Positions 44,656 through 53,187 are shown, counted from the stretch's first letter. The stretch is 64,000 bases of DNA from JAWKWH01 sp963669285 (GCA_963669285.2 CAXXSI010000010.1:1-64000); one strand, 5' to 3'. Program-made: numbers and translations. Notes: generated from the letters alone by a model not told the origin.

Positions 44656-46092
44656 TCAGTGCCCGGACATGCCGTCCGAACCGACATAGGCGATGCGCAG
44701 CATGTTTGTGGCGCCCGGCGTGCGGAACGGAACACCGGCGGTGATGATCACCCTGTCGCCCGGGCGGGCGAATTCTTCCTGGTAGGCGATGCGGCAGGCG
44801 CGGTCGACCATGTCGTCCTGGTCGCGCGCATCCTCGGTGACGACGCAGTGCAAACCCCAGGCAAGCGACAAACGCCTGGCCGTTCCCACCACCGGCGACA
44901 GCGCGATAATCGGCACACTTGGCCGTTCGCGGGCAGAGCGCAGGCCCGTCGTGCCAGAGGCGGTATAATTGATGATGGCCGACAGTTTGAGGGTTTCGGC
45001 GATTTGCCGCGCGGCCAGCGATATCGCGTCCGCTCCGGTCGCCTCCGGCTCGGTGCGCTGCGCGTTGATGATGCCGGCATAGGTCGGATCGCGTTCCACC
45101 TTCTCGGCAATTGCGTCCATCGTGGTCACCGCCTCGACCGTATAGTCGCCGGCCGCCGATTCTGCCGAAAGCATTACCGCGTCCGCACCTTCGAATACCG
45201 CTGTGGCGACATCGGACACTTCGGCCCGAGTGGGTACAGGCGCGGAAATCATCGATTCGAGCATCTGCGTTGCGACCACGACCGGCTTTCCCGCTTTCCG
45301 GCAAGCGCGGACGATCTGCTTTTGCGTACCGGGCACCGATTCCAGCGGCATTTCCACGCCGAGGTCACCCCGGGCGACCATAAGCGCATCCGACAGTTCA
45401 ATAATTTCGGCAAGTCGCGTGACGGCTTGCGGCTTTTCGATCTTGGACAGTACCGCAACCTTGCCACGCGCGATCTTGCGAACCTCGGCCAGGTCTTCAG
45501 GTCGCTGGATGAAGGAAAGCGCGACCCAATCGAAGTCGGATGCCAAAATGGCCTCCAGATCACTGCGATCCTTGTTGGTCAGTGCGCCGACAGGCAAATC
45601 GGTATCCGGCAGACTAACGCCCTTGCGGTCGGATATCTTTGTGCCGGAGACGACCTCGCATTCGATTGAGCGGCCGTCGGTCTTCCGGGCGACAAGCTGA
45701 AGCCGTCCGTCGTCGATGAGCAGGCGATGGCCCGGTTCCACCGATTGTAGAATTTCTGGATGGGGCAGGTGTACCCGCTTGGCATCACCCGGCGTTTTAT
45801 CGTCATCGAGCGTAAACGTCTGACCAGCTTCAACCGCGACTTCGCCCGCAGCAAAAGTGCCGACCCGCAGTTTGGGGCCCTGGAGATCACCGAGAATTCC
45901 GATCGGTCGGCCAACATCGCGTTCCACGGACCGGATTCTGTCGACAAGCGCACGCATCAGCTCATGCGATGCGTGGCTCATATTGATCCGAAATACATCG
46001 GCTCCGGCTTCAAAAAGAGCCTTGATCTCGTCCTCTTTAGAAGACGACGGACCGAGTGTCGCTATGATCTTGACCTTGCGGCTGCGCCTCAT
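44656..46092 (-). CDS. pyk: Pyruvate kinase
   Basis: 478 residues, phosphoenolpyruvate plus ADP to pyruvate plus ATP. Signature stretches: KIIATLGPSS at the start, FRINMSHASHE (substrate binding), AVLSKIEKPQAV with the catalytic Lys, MVARGDLGVEMPLESVPGTQK and VATQMLESMISAPVPTRAEVSDVATAV. The C-terminal allosteric domain (from about 350) ends in VGSDGMSGH. The start overlaps the stop of the DUF1036 gene as ATGA, so the two are coupled. Together with the broken Entner-Doudoroff genes it belongs to central carbon metabolism. Confidence 0.97.
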   Translation of the reverse strand: MRRSRKVKIIATLGPSSSKEDEIKALFEAGADVFRINMSHASHELMRALVDRIRSVERDVGRPIGILGDLQGPKLRVGTFAAGEVAVEAGQTFTLDDDKTPGDAKRVHLPHPEILQSVEPGHRLLIDDGRLQLVARKTDGRSIECEVVSGTKISDRKGVSLPDTDLPVGALTNKDRSDLEAILASDFDWVALSFIQRPEDLAEVRKIARGKVAVLSKIEKPQAVTRLAEIIELSDALMVARGDLGVEMPLESVPGTQKQIVRACRKAGKPVVVATQMLESMISAPVPTRAEVSDVATAVFEGADAVMLSAESAAGDYTVEAVTTMDAIAEKVERDPTYAGIINAQRTEPEATGADAISLAARQIAETLKLSAIINYTASGTTGLRSARERPSVPIIALSPVVGTARRLSLAWGLHCVVTEDARDQDDMVDRACRIAYQEEFARPGDRVIITAGVPFRTPGATNMLRIAYVGSDGMSGH

Positions 46093-46565
46093 TGGGTTTG
46101 GCCGTCGGTAACCGGGTCGGAAATAGTAGCGGTATTGTCCGGTTGCGCCTCATCGGTCAACTGCACCATCCAGCTCGGCTGGGTACCGGTGTCGTGTTCC
46201 TGGAATCCGGCACGCTGAAATCCGCGCGCAAAACAGTCTTTTGTACCTACGATCTTAAATTCCTTTTCGGCGACGCACATGTTTATCGGACCGTCCCAGC
46301 GGCCTCCACGCTCCGCGTCTTCGGCGTAAATGTAGTAGTAGCGGGAAGACAGCCATCCCTCGATCAGGGTTTTGCAGGTCGATCCTTCGATATGCCACCA
46401 CCCCTCGGTGATCCAACCGGCCTTTGCCCTGTAGCCTATTGCCACCCCAACGAGATTCTGTGTTGCGTTGCAAACACGGAAATCGGCAAGGGCGGCACCT
46501 GGAAACATGCCGTACAACAACAGACACATACCGGACAGCATCATCGCGCGCCGGACCCTGATCAT
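46089..46565 (-). CDS. DUF1036 protein, exported
   Basis: 158 residues from the ATG at 46565, with a signal peptide (MMLSGMCLLLYGMFPGAALA) and mature start DFRVCNATQNLVGVAIGYR. The conserved core GWITEGWWHIEG, YYYIYAEDAERGGRWDGPINMCV and KDCFARGF is complete. Cysteines at four or more positions suggest disulfides in the periplasm. Family function is unknown. It is the first gene of a coupled pair with pyk, an order conserved among Rhizobiales as I recall. In-frame extension to 46652 is rejected because the signal peptide begins later. Confidence 0.85.
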   Translation of the reverse strand: MIRVRRAMMLSGMCLLLYGMFPGAALADFRVCNATQNLVGVAIGYRAKAGWITEGWWHIEGSTCKTLIEGWLSSRYYYIYAEDAERGGRWDGPINMCVAEKEFKIVGTKDCFARGFQRAGFQEHDTGTQPSWMVQLTDEAQPDNTATISDPVTDGQTQ

Positions 46566-46780
46566 GCTCGGCCCCTTGGATCTACATTCCGCATCACTAA
46601 ATCCCTTTTCGAAGAAGTCCGGGCACATGTCAACGCGCCATCGCATTTCCACTCAATCGATTAAAGTGCAAATGGATCGGGCATAATGATGGTGTTGGTG
46701 TCGCTGCTTCGCCATAACGATTGCGTCGGCGTCTTTGCCATGGAAAAAGGACAGCTCATTTCCACCCCAGATTTTCCGTA

Positions 46781-47575
46781 ATGCAACACAATAGCGATCC
46801 TCAGCCATTTCTTCTCATCGACGGCGACTATTCGTCCGGCATGATCCTGCTGGCCGATCATGCCCGCAACCAGTTGCCCGCATCCCATGGTACGCTTGGC
46901 CTGGATGACGCCGAATTCAAGCGCCATATCGCCTACGATATCGGTGTCGAGGCGGTCACTCGAAAGATGGCGCGCGATCTGGGTGTGCCTGCGGTCATGT
47001 GTGGGTTTTCCCGCCTGCTGATCGATCCGAATCGTGGAGAAGATGATCCCACACTCATCCGCCAGCTTTATGATGGTGCGGTGATTTCCGGTAACTATCC
47101 CATCGATGAGGCTGAGCGCGAGAGGCGGCTGGACAACTGGTACAGGCCCTACCATGCGGCAATTGCGGCTGCGGTCGACCAGGTCGCAACCTGCAGCGCC
47201 ATTCCGCCGTTGATTATCGCCGTTCATTCATTCACGCCGCACATGCAGGGTTATGCCCGGCCCTGGCACGTGTCTCTGCTTTGGGATACCGACGATCGTG
47301 CCATGCGGCTCTTGTATGACGCGTTGACGGCGGAGGGCGAATTCCTGATCGGCGACAACGAGCCCTATGACGGTGCGCTGAAGGGTGACACCATGTATCA
47401 GCATGCCACCCGCACCGGCTATCCGCACGTCCTGATCGAGATCCGCCAGGACCTCATCGCCGATGACGAAGGTCAGGCCGAGTGGGCGGCACGGCTGGCT
47501 CGGATACTTGACGATATCAACGCGCGGCCCGATATCCACGAACAACAGAAATTTGGTTCCCGCACCCACAGATAA
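46781..47575 (+). CDS. N-formylglutamate amidohydrolase
   Basis: 264 residues. Hydrolyses N-formylglutamate, the last step of one histidine-breakdown route, or a related formyl or acyl amino acid. Landmarks are LLADHARNQLPASHGTLGL near the start, a central CGFSRLLIDPNRGEDDPTLI with the Arg/Asn pocket, AVHSFTPHMQGYARPWHVSLLW and YPHVLIEIRQDLI, all typical of the FGase family. No other hut genes are near. ATG 46781 is chosen over an upstream in-frame GTG-type extension. DUF1244 follows 20 bases later. Confidence 0.85.
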   Translation: MQHNSDPQPFLLIDGDYSSGMILLADHARNQLPASHGTLGLDDAEFKRHIAYDIGVEAVTRKMARDLGVPAVMCGFSRLLIDPNRGEDDPTLIRQLYDGAVISGNYPIDEAERERRLDNWYRPYHAAIAAAVDQVATCSAIPPLIIAVHSFTPHMQGYARPWHVSLLWDTDDRAMRLLYDALTAEGEFLIGDNEPYDGALKGDTMYQHATRTGYPHVLIEIRQDLIADDEGQAEWAARLARILDDINARPDIHEQQKFGSRTHR

Positions 47576-47597
47576 CCGGTGCGAAAGAGAGGACAGC

Positions 47598-47906
47598 ATG
47601 GCAAAACTGGATGATCAGCAACAGCGCGACTTTGAGGCAGCCGCCTTTCGCATACTCGTGGCCCATTTGCGTAACCGCACCGACGTGCAGAACATTGATC
47701 TGATGAATTTGGGCGGTTTCTGCCGCAACTGCCTGTCGAATTGGTACCGCGACGCGGCGAACGACGCCGGTGTCGAACTTTCCAAGGACGAGGCCCGCGA
47801 AATCGTCTACGGCATGCCTTATGCTGAGTGGCGCGACAAATATCAGTCCGAAGCGACACCGGAGCAGAAGGAAGCTTTCAAAAAGAGCCATCCACACAGT
47901 CATTGA
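47598..47906 (+). CDS. DUF1244 protein
   Basis: 102 residues. The core FRILVAHLRNRTDVQNIDLMNLGGFCRNCLSNWYRDAANDAG holds the conserved CRNC pair (here summarised by motif), and EAREIVYGMPYAEWRDKYQ follows. It ends in a His-rich HPHSH. The two close cysteines and histidines suggest metal binding, but no function is established. GGA-rich ribosome-binding site precedes ATG 47598. It lies directly after the formylglutamate amidohydrolase gene, probably in one transcript. Confidence 0.9.
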   Translation: MAKLDDQQQRDFEAAAFRILVAHLRNRTDVQNIDLMNLGGFCRNCLSNWYRDAANDAGVELSKDEAREIVYGMPYAEWRDKYQSEATPEQKEAFKKSHPHSH

Positions 47907-47997
47907 CCGGATGCCTTGACGGCGGTGCTGCCGTGCTGCAACCAGATTTCCGACCGAGGCCGTGATTCTGCGGCGCAAACAATCCGGAGAATTTAAC

Positions 47998-48261
47998 GTG
48001 GCAGACGACATCACCAGCGAATCCTCTCAGACAGTGGCCGCCGGCCAGCTTCGCGCTTTCATCGAGCGTATCGAACGGCTCGAAGAGGAAAAGAAGACCA
48101 TCGCCGACGACATCAAGGAAGTTTATGCCGAAATGAAGGGCACCGGCTTCGATACCAAGGCCGTGCGGTCGATCGTCAGGTTGCGCAAGCAGGACCAGGC
48201 CGAGCGGCAGGAGGCCGAAGCCATGATCGATCTCTACAAGAACGCGCTCGGAATGGTGTGA
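47998..48261 (+). CDS. DUF2312 protein
   Basis: 87 residues, GTG start with GGAGAA upstream. The sequence AAGQLRAFIERIERLEEEKKTIADDIKEVYAEMKGTGFD is a helical, coiled-coil-like DUF2312 core, followed by KAVRSIVRLRKQD. It is probably a small nucleic-acid-associated protein, widespread in alphaproteobacteria, with no proven role. It follows DUF1244 at a 90-base distance in the same direction. Confidence 0.9.
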   Translation: MADDITSESSQTVAAGQLRAFIERIERLEEEKKTIADDIKEVYAEMKGTGFDTKAVRSIVRLRKQDQAERQEAEAMIDLYKNALGMV

Positions 48262-48306
48262 AGCACCAGCCGCTCATCTCGGCGGGCAAGCAGTTTGATG
48301 GTTCGA

Positions 48307-49497
48307 TCAGTGCTTCCTGCTAAGTTCCTTGGTCGCCGATTCCAGGCCTTTCAGCGTCAGCGGGAACATGCGGTCATCGAAAATCTCGCGGATCATGCTG
48401 ACCGAATGGGTGTAATCCCAGTGCTTGTGCCTGGTCGGGTTGATCCAGATGGCATTCGGCCACTGATTGAGTGCGCGTTGCAGCCACAAGATGCCGGGCT
48501 CCGGATTCCAGTGCTCCACCGAGCCGCCCTGATAGGCGATTTCGTAGGGGCTCATTGACGCATCACCGACAAAGATCACCTTGTAGTCGTGACCGTATTT
48601 GTGCAGCACGTCAAAGGTCGGGATCACTTCGGAATGGCGGCGGCGGTTGTCTTTCCAGACGCGTTCGTAAAGACAATTGTGGAAATAGAAATATTCAAGC
48701 TGGCGAAACTCGGCGCTGGCTGCGGAAAACAACTCCTCGACGGTGCGAATATGGTCGTCCATCGAGCCGCCGACGTCAAAGAACATTAAAAGCTTGACCG
48801 CATTGCGCCGTTCCGGCCTGGTCTGGACATCGAGATAGCCGTGCTCGGCTGTGGATTTGATGGTACCGCCCAGATCAAGTTCCTCGTCGGCGCCTTCGCG
48901 CACCCAGCGGCGCAGGCGCTTGAGCGCAACCTTGATGTTGCGCGTACCCAGTTCGACCGAATCGTCGAAATTCTTGAACTCACGCTTGTCCCACACCTTC
49001 ACCGCACGGCGGTGCCGCGATTCATGCTGACCGATGCGCACGCCTTCCGGATTGTAACCATATGCGCCGAAAGGCGATGTACCTGCGGTGCCGATCCATT
49101 TCGAACCGCCCTGATGCCGGGCTTTCTGCTCCTCGAGCCGTTTCTTCAGCGTCTCCATCAGCTTTTCAAAGCCGCCAAGCGCTTCGACCAGTTTCTTGTC
49201 CTCTTCCGACAGGTGCTTTTCCGCCAGCTTGCGCAGCCATTCCTCGGGCAGGTCGGCGACGTCGATCGCCGCTTCACCGGACACGGCTTCGACGCCCTTG
49301 AAAACATGCGAAAACACCTGGTCGAAACGGTCGATATGGCGTTCGTCCTTCACCATCGCCGAGCGCGCCAGATAGTAGAATCCCTCAATGTCGTAGGTGA
49401 CAAGCTCGGCCTCCATGCCCTCCAGCATGGTGAGATATTCCCGCAGCGAAACGGGAACGCGTGCAGCCTTCAATTCGAGGAAGAACGGGATGAACAT
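48307..49497 (-). CDS. VWA-domain protein (CoxE-like), MoxR partner
   Basis: 396 residues from the ATG at 49497. The N-terminal half has charged helices (YYLARSAMVKDERHIDRFDQVF; EEWLRKLAEKHLSEEDKKL), the C-terminal half the VWA fold beginning LLMFFDVGGSMDDHI, in which the MIDAS consensus DxSxS is replaced by D-V-G-G-S. Later strands include KVIFVGDASMSPYEI. Such proteins act with MoxR AAA ATPases in insertion of metals or assembly of protein complexes. The MoxR-like ATPase lies about 2.5 kb away with three genes between. The in-frame extension to 49572 lacks support. Confidence 0.85.
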   Translation of the reverse strand: MFIPFFLELKAARVPVSLREYLTMLEGMEAELVTYDIEGFYYLARSAMVKDERHIDRFDQVFSHVFKGVEAVSGEAAIDVADLPEEWLRKLAEKHLSEEDKKLVEALGGFEKLMETLKKRLEEQKARHQGGSKWIGTAGTSPFGAYGYNPEGVRIGQHESRHRRAVKVWDKREFKNFDDSVELGTRNIKVALKRLRRWVREGADEELDLGGTIKSTAEHGYLDVQTRPERRNAVKLLMFFDVGGSMDDHIRTVEELFSAASAEFRQLEYFYFHNCLYERVWKDNRRRHSEVIPTFDVLHKYGHDYKVIFVGDASMSPYEIAYQGGSVEHWNPEPGILWLQRALNQWPNAIWINPTRHKHWDYTHSVSMIREIFDDRMFPLTLKGLESATKELSRKH

Positions 49498-49608
49498 GGG
49501 CGGGAAACTAATTCGTTTCAGGTCGGTTGTCAGCCCTGATGCACACAGCATTTTGATTAAACCGTCAGTCACCGATGACCTAAAGTTACCCGCAGCACAG
49601 GAGCCGTC

Positions 49609-50469
49609 ATGCGCTTTGGTTTTACAGCATTGTTGGGTGCACTATTCCTATCGTTCACTGCGGGATTGGGTGCCGCATCCCAACAGTTCCAACCGCCCGC
49701 CACCGTGGCGGTTTCCGCCGGGCCGTTCATCAGCGGATCGGACCGGGCCGAGCGCGAACTGGCCTATCAGCTCGACGAAAAGGCCTATGGCCACTCGGTA
49801 ACCCGCAAGAACAAATGGTATGAGAGCGAATTGAACCGCGCGACCCGGCAAACCGGCGCGTTCAACATCATGGTCAATCTGGTGACCAACGCGGACTACG
49901 CCGTGTTTCTCGCCGAGACCGGTCACGTCGCGCCGGTGGTCGATCAGGCCACCTGGAAGGCCTATCGCCTGATCCACCCTTTCGAGCGGACGCTGAGATT
50001 TCAGTGGCACGACGACAAGATGCCGCAAGGCCGCGGCAGCCACCCGGTCACTATGGTGACGATCGCCGATACCGAAGCCTATGCCGACTGGCTGTCGCAA
50101 AAGACCGGCCAAAAATGGCGCCTGGCGACGGAACTGGAATGGGAAAAGGCCATGCGCGGCACCGACGGGCGCGTCTTCCCCTGGGGCAATGAATGGAATG
50201 CCAAACTTGCCAATACGCACGATGCCGGGCCGTTCGACACCGTGCCGGTCGGCAGCTTTGCCGATGGCGCCAGCCCCTATGGCGTGATGGATGCTGTTGG
50301 CCAGCTGTTTGAATGGGTCTCAGACAGCCCGCGACCGGGGCGCCATTATGTGAAAGGCGGATCTTGGGATGACAAGGGCTGCGGTGTCTGCCGCCCGGCC
50401 GAGCGCCATCAAAGGCCGAGCAATATCAAGCACATCCTGATCGGGTTCCGGCTCGTGCGGGAGCCTTGA
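49609..50469 (+). CDS. SUMF1/formylglycine-generating-enzyme-like protein, exported
   Basis: 286 residues with a signal peptide (FTALLGALFLSFTAGLGAAS). The SUMF1 fold is recognised by SAGPFISGSD, HPVTMVTIADTEAYADWLSQ, WRLATELEWEKAMRGTDGRVFPWGNEW, and YGVMDAVGQLFEWVSD ending in KGGSWDD and GFRLVRE. Cysteines occur as KGCGVCRPAE, a CxxC pair at GGSW+5 and +8. In true formylglycine-generating enzymes the copper-binding pair sits at GGSW+2 and +7, so sulfatase activation is doubtful. It may act on another periplasmic target. Divergent from the VWA gene. Confidence 0.85.
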   Translation: MRFGFTALLGALFLSFTAGLGAASQQFQPPATVAVSAGPFISGSDRAERELAYQLDEKAYGHSVTRKNKWYESELNRATRQTGAFNIMVNLVTNADYAVFLAETGHVAPVVDQATWKAYRLIHPFERTLRFQWHDDKMPQGRGSHPVTMVTIADTEAYADWLSQKTGQKWRLATELEWEKAMRGTDGRVFPWGNEWNAKLANTHDAGPFDTVPVGSFADGASPYGVMDAVGQLFEWVSDSPRPGRHYVKGGSWDDKGCGVCRPAERHQRPSNIKHILIGFRLVREP

Positions 50470-50480
50470 TCAAAAGGGCT

Positions 50481-50936
50481 CTAGCGCTTGTACTGAATGA
50501 ACGGCGTCTTGGTGCCGATGCGGTCATAAAGCTGCCGGGCCGTGGCGTTGAAATCCTGCGTCAGCCAGTAAACCGATGGGCAGCCGGCTTCATCGGCGTT
50601 TTCGTAGACCGCTTCGATCAATGCTCGGCCCACGCCGGTGCCACGTACCACAGGGTCGGCATAGAGATCCTGCAGGTAGCAGACATTTTCCAGTTTCCAG
50701 CCGTGGCGGTGGAACAGGTAATGGACAAGACCAACAGGCTTGCTGTCCAGTTCGGCGATCAGGCCGCGGAACTCGTTTTCAGCACCGGCATTTCCGGCCA
50801 GCATGCGATCGAATGACGATCGGTAGACTTCTTCCGGCACGCTCGATTGGTAGAATTCCAGATACGCGGTCCAAAGCCGCCGCCATTCGCTCTCATCGGC
50901 GGCAGCGATTGGCCGGATGTTCAGTTGTGCGCTCAT
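50481..50936 (-). CDS. GNAT-family N-acetyltransferase
   Basis: 151 residues. The acetyl-CoA-binding motif reads LQDLYADPVVRGTGVGRALIEAVYENA at about 91-117, with the pyrophosphate loop RGTGVGRA. The rest is typical for a single-domain GNAT. Its start overlaps the metA stop as ATGA, so expression depends on the riboswitch-controlled metA message. This links it to methionine metabolism, but its acceptor is unknown. Confidence 0.88.
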   Translation of the reverse strand: MSAQLNIRPIAAADESEWRRLWTAYLEFYQSSVPEEVYRSSFDRMLAGNAGAENEFRGLIAELDSKPVGLVHYLFHRHGWKLENVCYLQDLYADPVVRGTGVGRALIEAVYENADEAGCPSVYWLTQDFNATARQLYDRIGTKTPFIQYKR

Positions 50937-51874
50937 TCCGCTGCCTCAGATTGCCGCTTCACTCCAATATCGTCCATATCAAACGGCGTTGTCTGATATG
51001 TCTGGTTGATCCAGTTGCCAAACAGTAGGAACGCGTGGCTGCGCCAGCGGTTCTGCGGCTCCTGGTCGGGATCGTCATCCGGGAAATAGTTGGCCGGCAG
51101 CTTGATGGATGTGCCGGCTTTCACATCACGGAAATACTCTGTGGCCAGCGTGCCGGAATCATATTCGACGTGGTTGAATATGTAGAGCCGGTTGCAGCGT
51201 TTTTCGGCCAGCAGGCAAAGCCCGGTATCTTCGGAGTCCATTAGCACTTCCAGACCGCTTTCGGACTTGATGTCTTCGCGGCGCACCTCGGTCCAGCGCG
51301 AAACCGAAATCTGGAAGTCGTCCGAAAATCCGGCCAGATAGGGTGAGGCGGGATTGAGATTGCGGTGGCGATAGACGCCGAATGCCTTTTCCGGCAGCTG
51401 GCGTTTGGGGACATTGTGGAAATGATAGGCCGCCGCCATCGCCCCCCAGCAGACGAAGAACGACGAATGCACGTGTGTTTCCGTCCAGTCGAGGATGTTC
51501 TTCAGCTCGTTCCAGTAGGTGACGTCTTCGAAAGGCAGCGTTTCGATTGGTGCGCCGGTGATGATGAAACCGTCAAATTTGCGGTCCTTCACCTCGTCCC
51601 AGGTATGGTAGAAGTTGATCAGATGATCCTCGGCGGTGTTTTTCGCCCGGTGCGAGCCGATACGTACCAGCGTCAGCTCGACCTGCAGCGGTGTCGAGCC
51701 CACCAGCCGCGCAATCTGGGTTTCGGTGGCGATCTTGTTGGGCATCAGGTTTAAGAGCCCGATCTGTATCGGACGGATGTCCTGCCGGATGGCGACGGAT
51801 TCATCCATCACGTTGACACCCTCGCGCACGAGGACATCGCGGGCTGGAAGGCGGTCGGGGATGCGGATCGGCAT
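50933..51874 (-). CDS. metA: Homoserine O-acyltransferase
   Basis: 313 residues of the MetA/MetAS family. Acylates homoserine with succinyl- or acetyl-CoA, the first committed step to methionine. The catalytic Cys is in SFFVCWGAMAAAYHF at about residue 142. The family's IGLLNLMPNKIATETQIARLVG near 37 and the HVEYDSGTLATEYFRD stretch with the active-site histidine near 235 are present. The ATG has GGAG eight bases upstream, directly after a terminator hairpin. A SAM-II riboswitch lies in the leader. Acetyl versus succinyl specificity cannot be read reliably here. Confidence 0.95.
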   Translation of the reverse strand: MPIRIPDRLPARDVLVREGVNVMDESVAIRQDIRPIQIGLLNLMPNKIATETQIARLVGSTPLQVELTLVRIGSHRAKNTAEDHLINFYHTWDEVKDRKFDGFIITGAPIETLPFEDVTYWNELKNILDWTETHVHSSFFVCWGAMAAAYHFHNVPKRQLPEKAFGVYRHRNLNPASPYLAGFSDDFQISVSRWTEVRREDIKSESGLEVLMDSEDTGLCLLAEKRCNRLYIFNHVEYDSGTLATEYFRDVKAGTSIKLPANYFPDDDPDQEPQNRWRSHAFLLFGNWINQTYQTTPFDMDDIGVKRQSEAAE

Positions 51875-51886
51875 CGAACTTACTCC

Positions 51887-51923
51887 AAAACAAAACCGGC
51901 CAACGATTGAGTCGCTAACCGGT
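51887..51923 (-). terminator. Leader terminator between SAM-II aptamer and metA
   Basis: In the metA leader ACCGGUUAGCGA pairs with UCGUUGGCCGGU over all twelve positions (three G-U pairs), loop CUCAA, followed by UUUGUUUU. The U-run ends next to the GGAG ribosome-binding site. It can act as a SAM-controlled attenuator. Its 5' arm contains UUAGCGA, complementary to part of the aptamer. Confidence 0.85.
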
Positions 51924-51935
51924 CCGGATCGGGAA

Positions 51936-52000
51936 CTGCCCGCGGCCCTTTTAGCGAGTTTTTTTACGTGGCTGCAAGCCGGCCGGCCAAATCACCACAC
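51936..52000 (-). ncRNA. SAM-II riboswitch
   Basis: Read on the metA strand, the leader contains GGUGAUUUGGCC, then CUUGCAGCCACGU, an A-rich loop and UCGCUAAAAGGGCCGCG. These match the SAM-II (metA motif) consensus of alphaproteobacteria, including the GAUUU strand and the GCUAAAAGG pseudoknot strand. Placed 60-130 bases before the metA start. High S-adenosylmethionine should switch metA off. A terminator follows. Confidence 0.92.
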
Positions 52001-52043
52001 TGCCAAGATATGCCCGACCGCCGTCTCGGTCAATATTGTGAAC

Positions 52044-52889
52044 CTATCGCTGCTGACGGGCCAGAAACGCCAATCGCTCGAACAGATGCACATCCTGCTC
52101 GTTTTTCAACAGCGCACCATGCAGGCGCGGCAGCGCATTGGTGGCGTCACCGCGCAGGTCTTCCGGCGAAATGTCATCGGCCACCAGCAGCCGGATCCAG
52201 TCCAACACCTCGGATGTCGAAGGTTTCTTCTTCAATCCCTGCTGTTCGCGGATTTCATAGAATTGCGACAGGGCGGCGGCGACCAGTTTCTGCTTGATAC
52301 CCGGATAGTGCACATCGACGATCTTTGTCAGCGTCTCGGCTTCGGGAAAGCGGATATAGTGGAAGAAACAGCGGCGCAGGAAAGCGTCGGGCAGTTCCTT
52401 TTCGTTGTTTGATGTGATGATGACGATCGGCCGGTGTTTGGTCTGGATCGTCTCGCCGGTTTCATAGACGAAGAACTCCATGCGATCGAGTTCCTGAAGC
52501 AGATCATTGGGAAACTCAATATCGGCCTTGTCGATCTCGTCGATCAGCAAAACCACTTTCTGATCGCAAGTAAACGCCTCCCACAGCTTGCCGCGCTTGA
52601 TGTAGTTCCTGATATCGTTGAAACGTTCATCACCGAGCTGGCTGTCGCGAAGCCTCGAGACGGCGTCATATTCGTATAGACCTTGCTGTGCTTTGGTCGT
52701 CGATTTGACATGCCATTCGATCAGGTCAAGTTTGAGAGCAGCGGCGACCTGGCGGGCAAGTTCGGTCTTGCCGGTACCCGGTTCACCTTTGACCAGCAGC
52801 GGACGCTCCAGCTTGATGGCCGCATTGACGGCCACCATCAGATCCTTGTCGGCCACATAGGCGTCGGTGCCGGTAAATTGCATTGTCAT
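52044..52889 (-). CDS. MoxR-family AAA+ ATPase
   Basis: 281 residues. Walker A is LVKGEPGTGKTELARQVAAAL at about 33-53, Walker B VLLIDEIDKAD near 110, sensor-type residues at IVITSNNEKELPDAFLRRC. The MoxR core is compact, and the lid subdomain (SRLRDSQLG, PSTSEVLDWIRLL) follows. Members work as chaperone-like ATPases together with VWA proteins. The likely partner is the VWA gene 2.5 kb downstream on the same strand, past metA and GNAT. Transcription passes towards the riboswitch. Confidence 0.92.
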   Translation of the reverse strand: MTMQFTGTDAYVADKDLMVAVNAAIKLERPLLVKGEPGTGKTELARQVAAALKLDLIEWHVKSTTKAQQGLYEYDAVSRLRDSQLGDERFNDIRNYIKRGKLWEAFTCDQKVVLLIDEIDKADIEFPNDLLQELDRMEFFVYETGETIQTKHRPIVIITSNNEKELPDAFLRRCFFHYIRFPEAETLTKIVDVHYPGIKQKLVAAALSQFYEIREQQGLKKKPSTSEVLDWIRLLVADDISPEDLRGDATNALPRLHGALLKNEQDVHLFERLAFLARQQR

Positions 52890-52999
52890 GGCAGCTCCAA
52901 ATAATTCACAGCGCGGCGGACACTATTCAGCCCGGCCATCGGGAGCAACCGCAAATTCCCACTGGTGTCAATATGGGCAAGCGCCTATATACGCCTCCG

Positions 53000-53150
53000 G
53001 CGTTCTGTGCTTCCCGGCAGGAGTTGTATTCCCGGGGGCTTAGCGACTTCCTAGGGAGCTGTCCCTGATTGAGCTCGTGGGTTCTTTCACACGGCGCCCA
53101 CCTACACTGTAGGTTCCCGGGGTCGAAATCTTCACCGGTCGTCATGGTTC
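53000..53150 (+). ncRNA. ssrS: 6S RNA
   Basis: The stretch contains features I associate with rhizobial 6S RNA, notably ACACGGCGCCCACCTAC and TGTAGGTTCC near 53089-53122, between the MoxR gene and the folate cyclo-ligase gene. This is the classical ssrS position. A TATATA hexamer at 52986 is a plausible -10. Exact ends are not determinable. 6S RNA mimics an open promoter and binds the housekeeping RNA polymerase in stationary phase. Alternative: an unannotated leader of the downstream gene. Confidence 0.75.
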
Positions 53151-53187
53151 GCCGACCATTTCCAAGCTTATTTCCGGCCTGTCCGCC

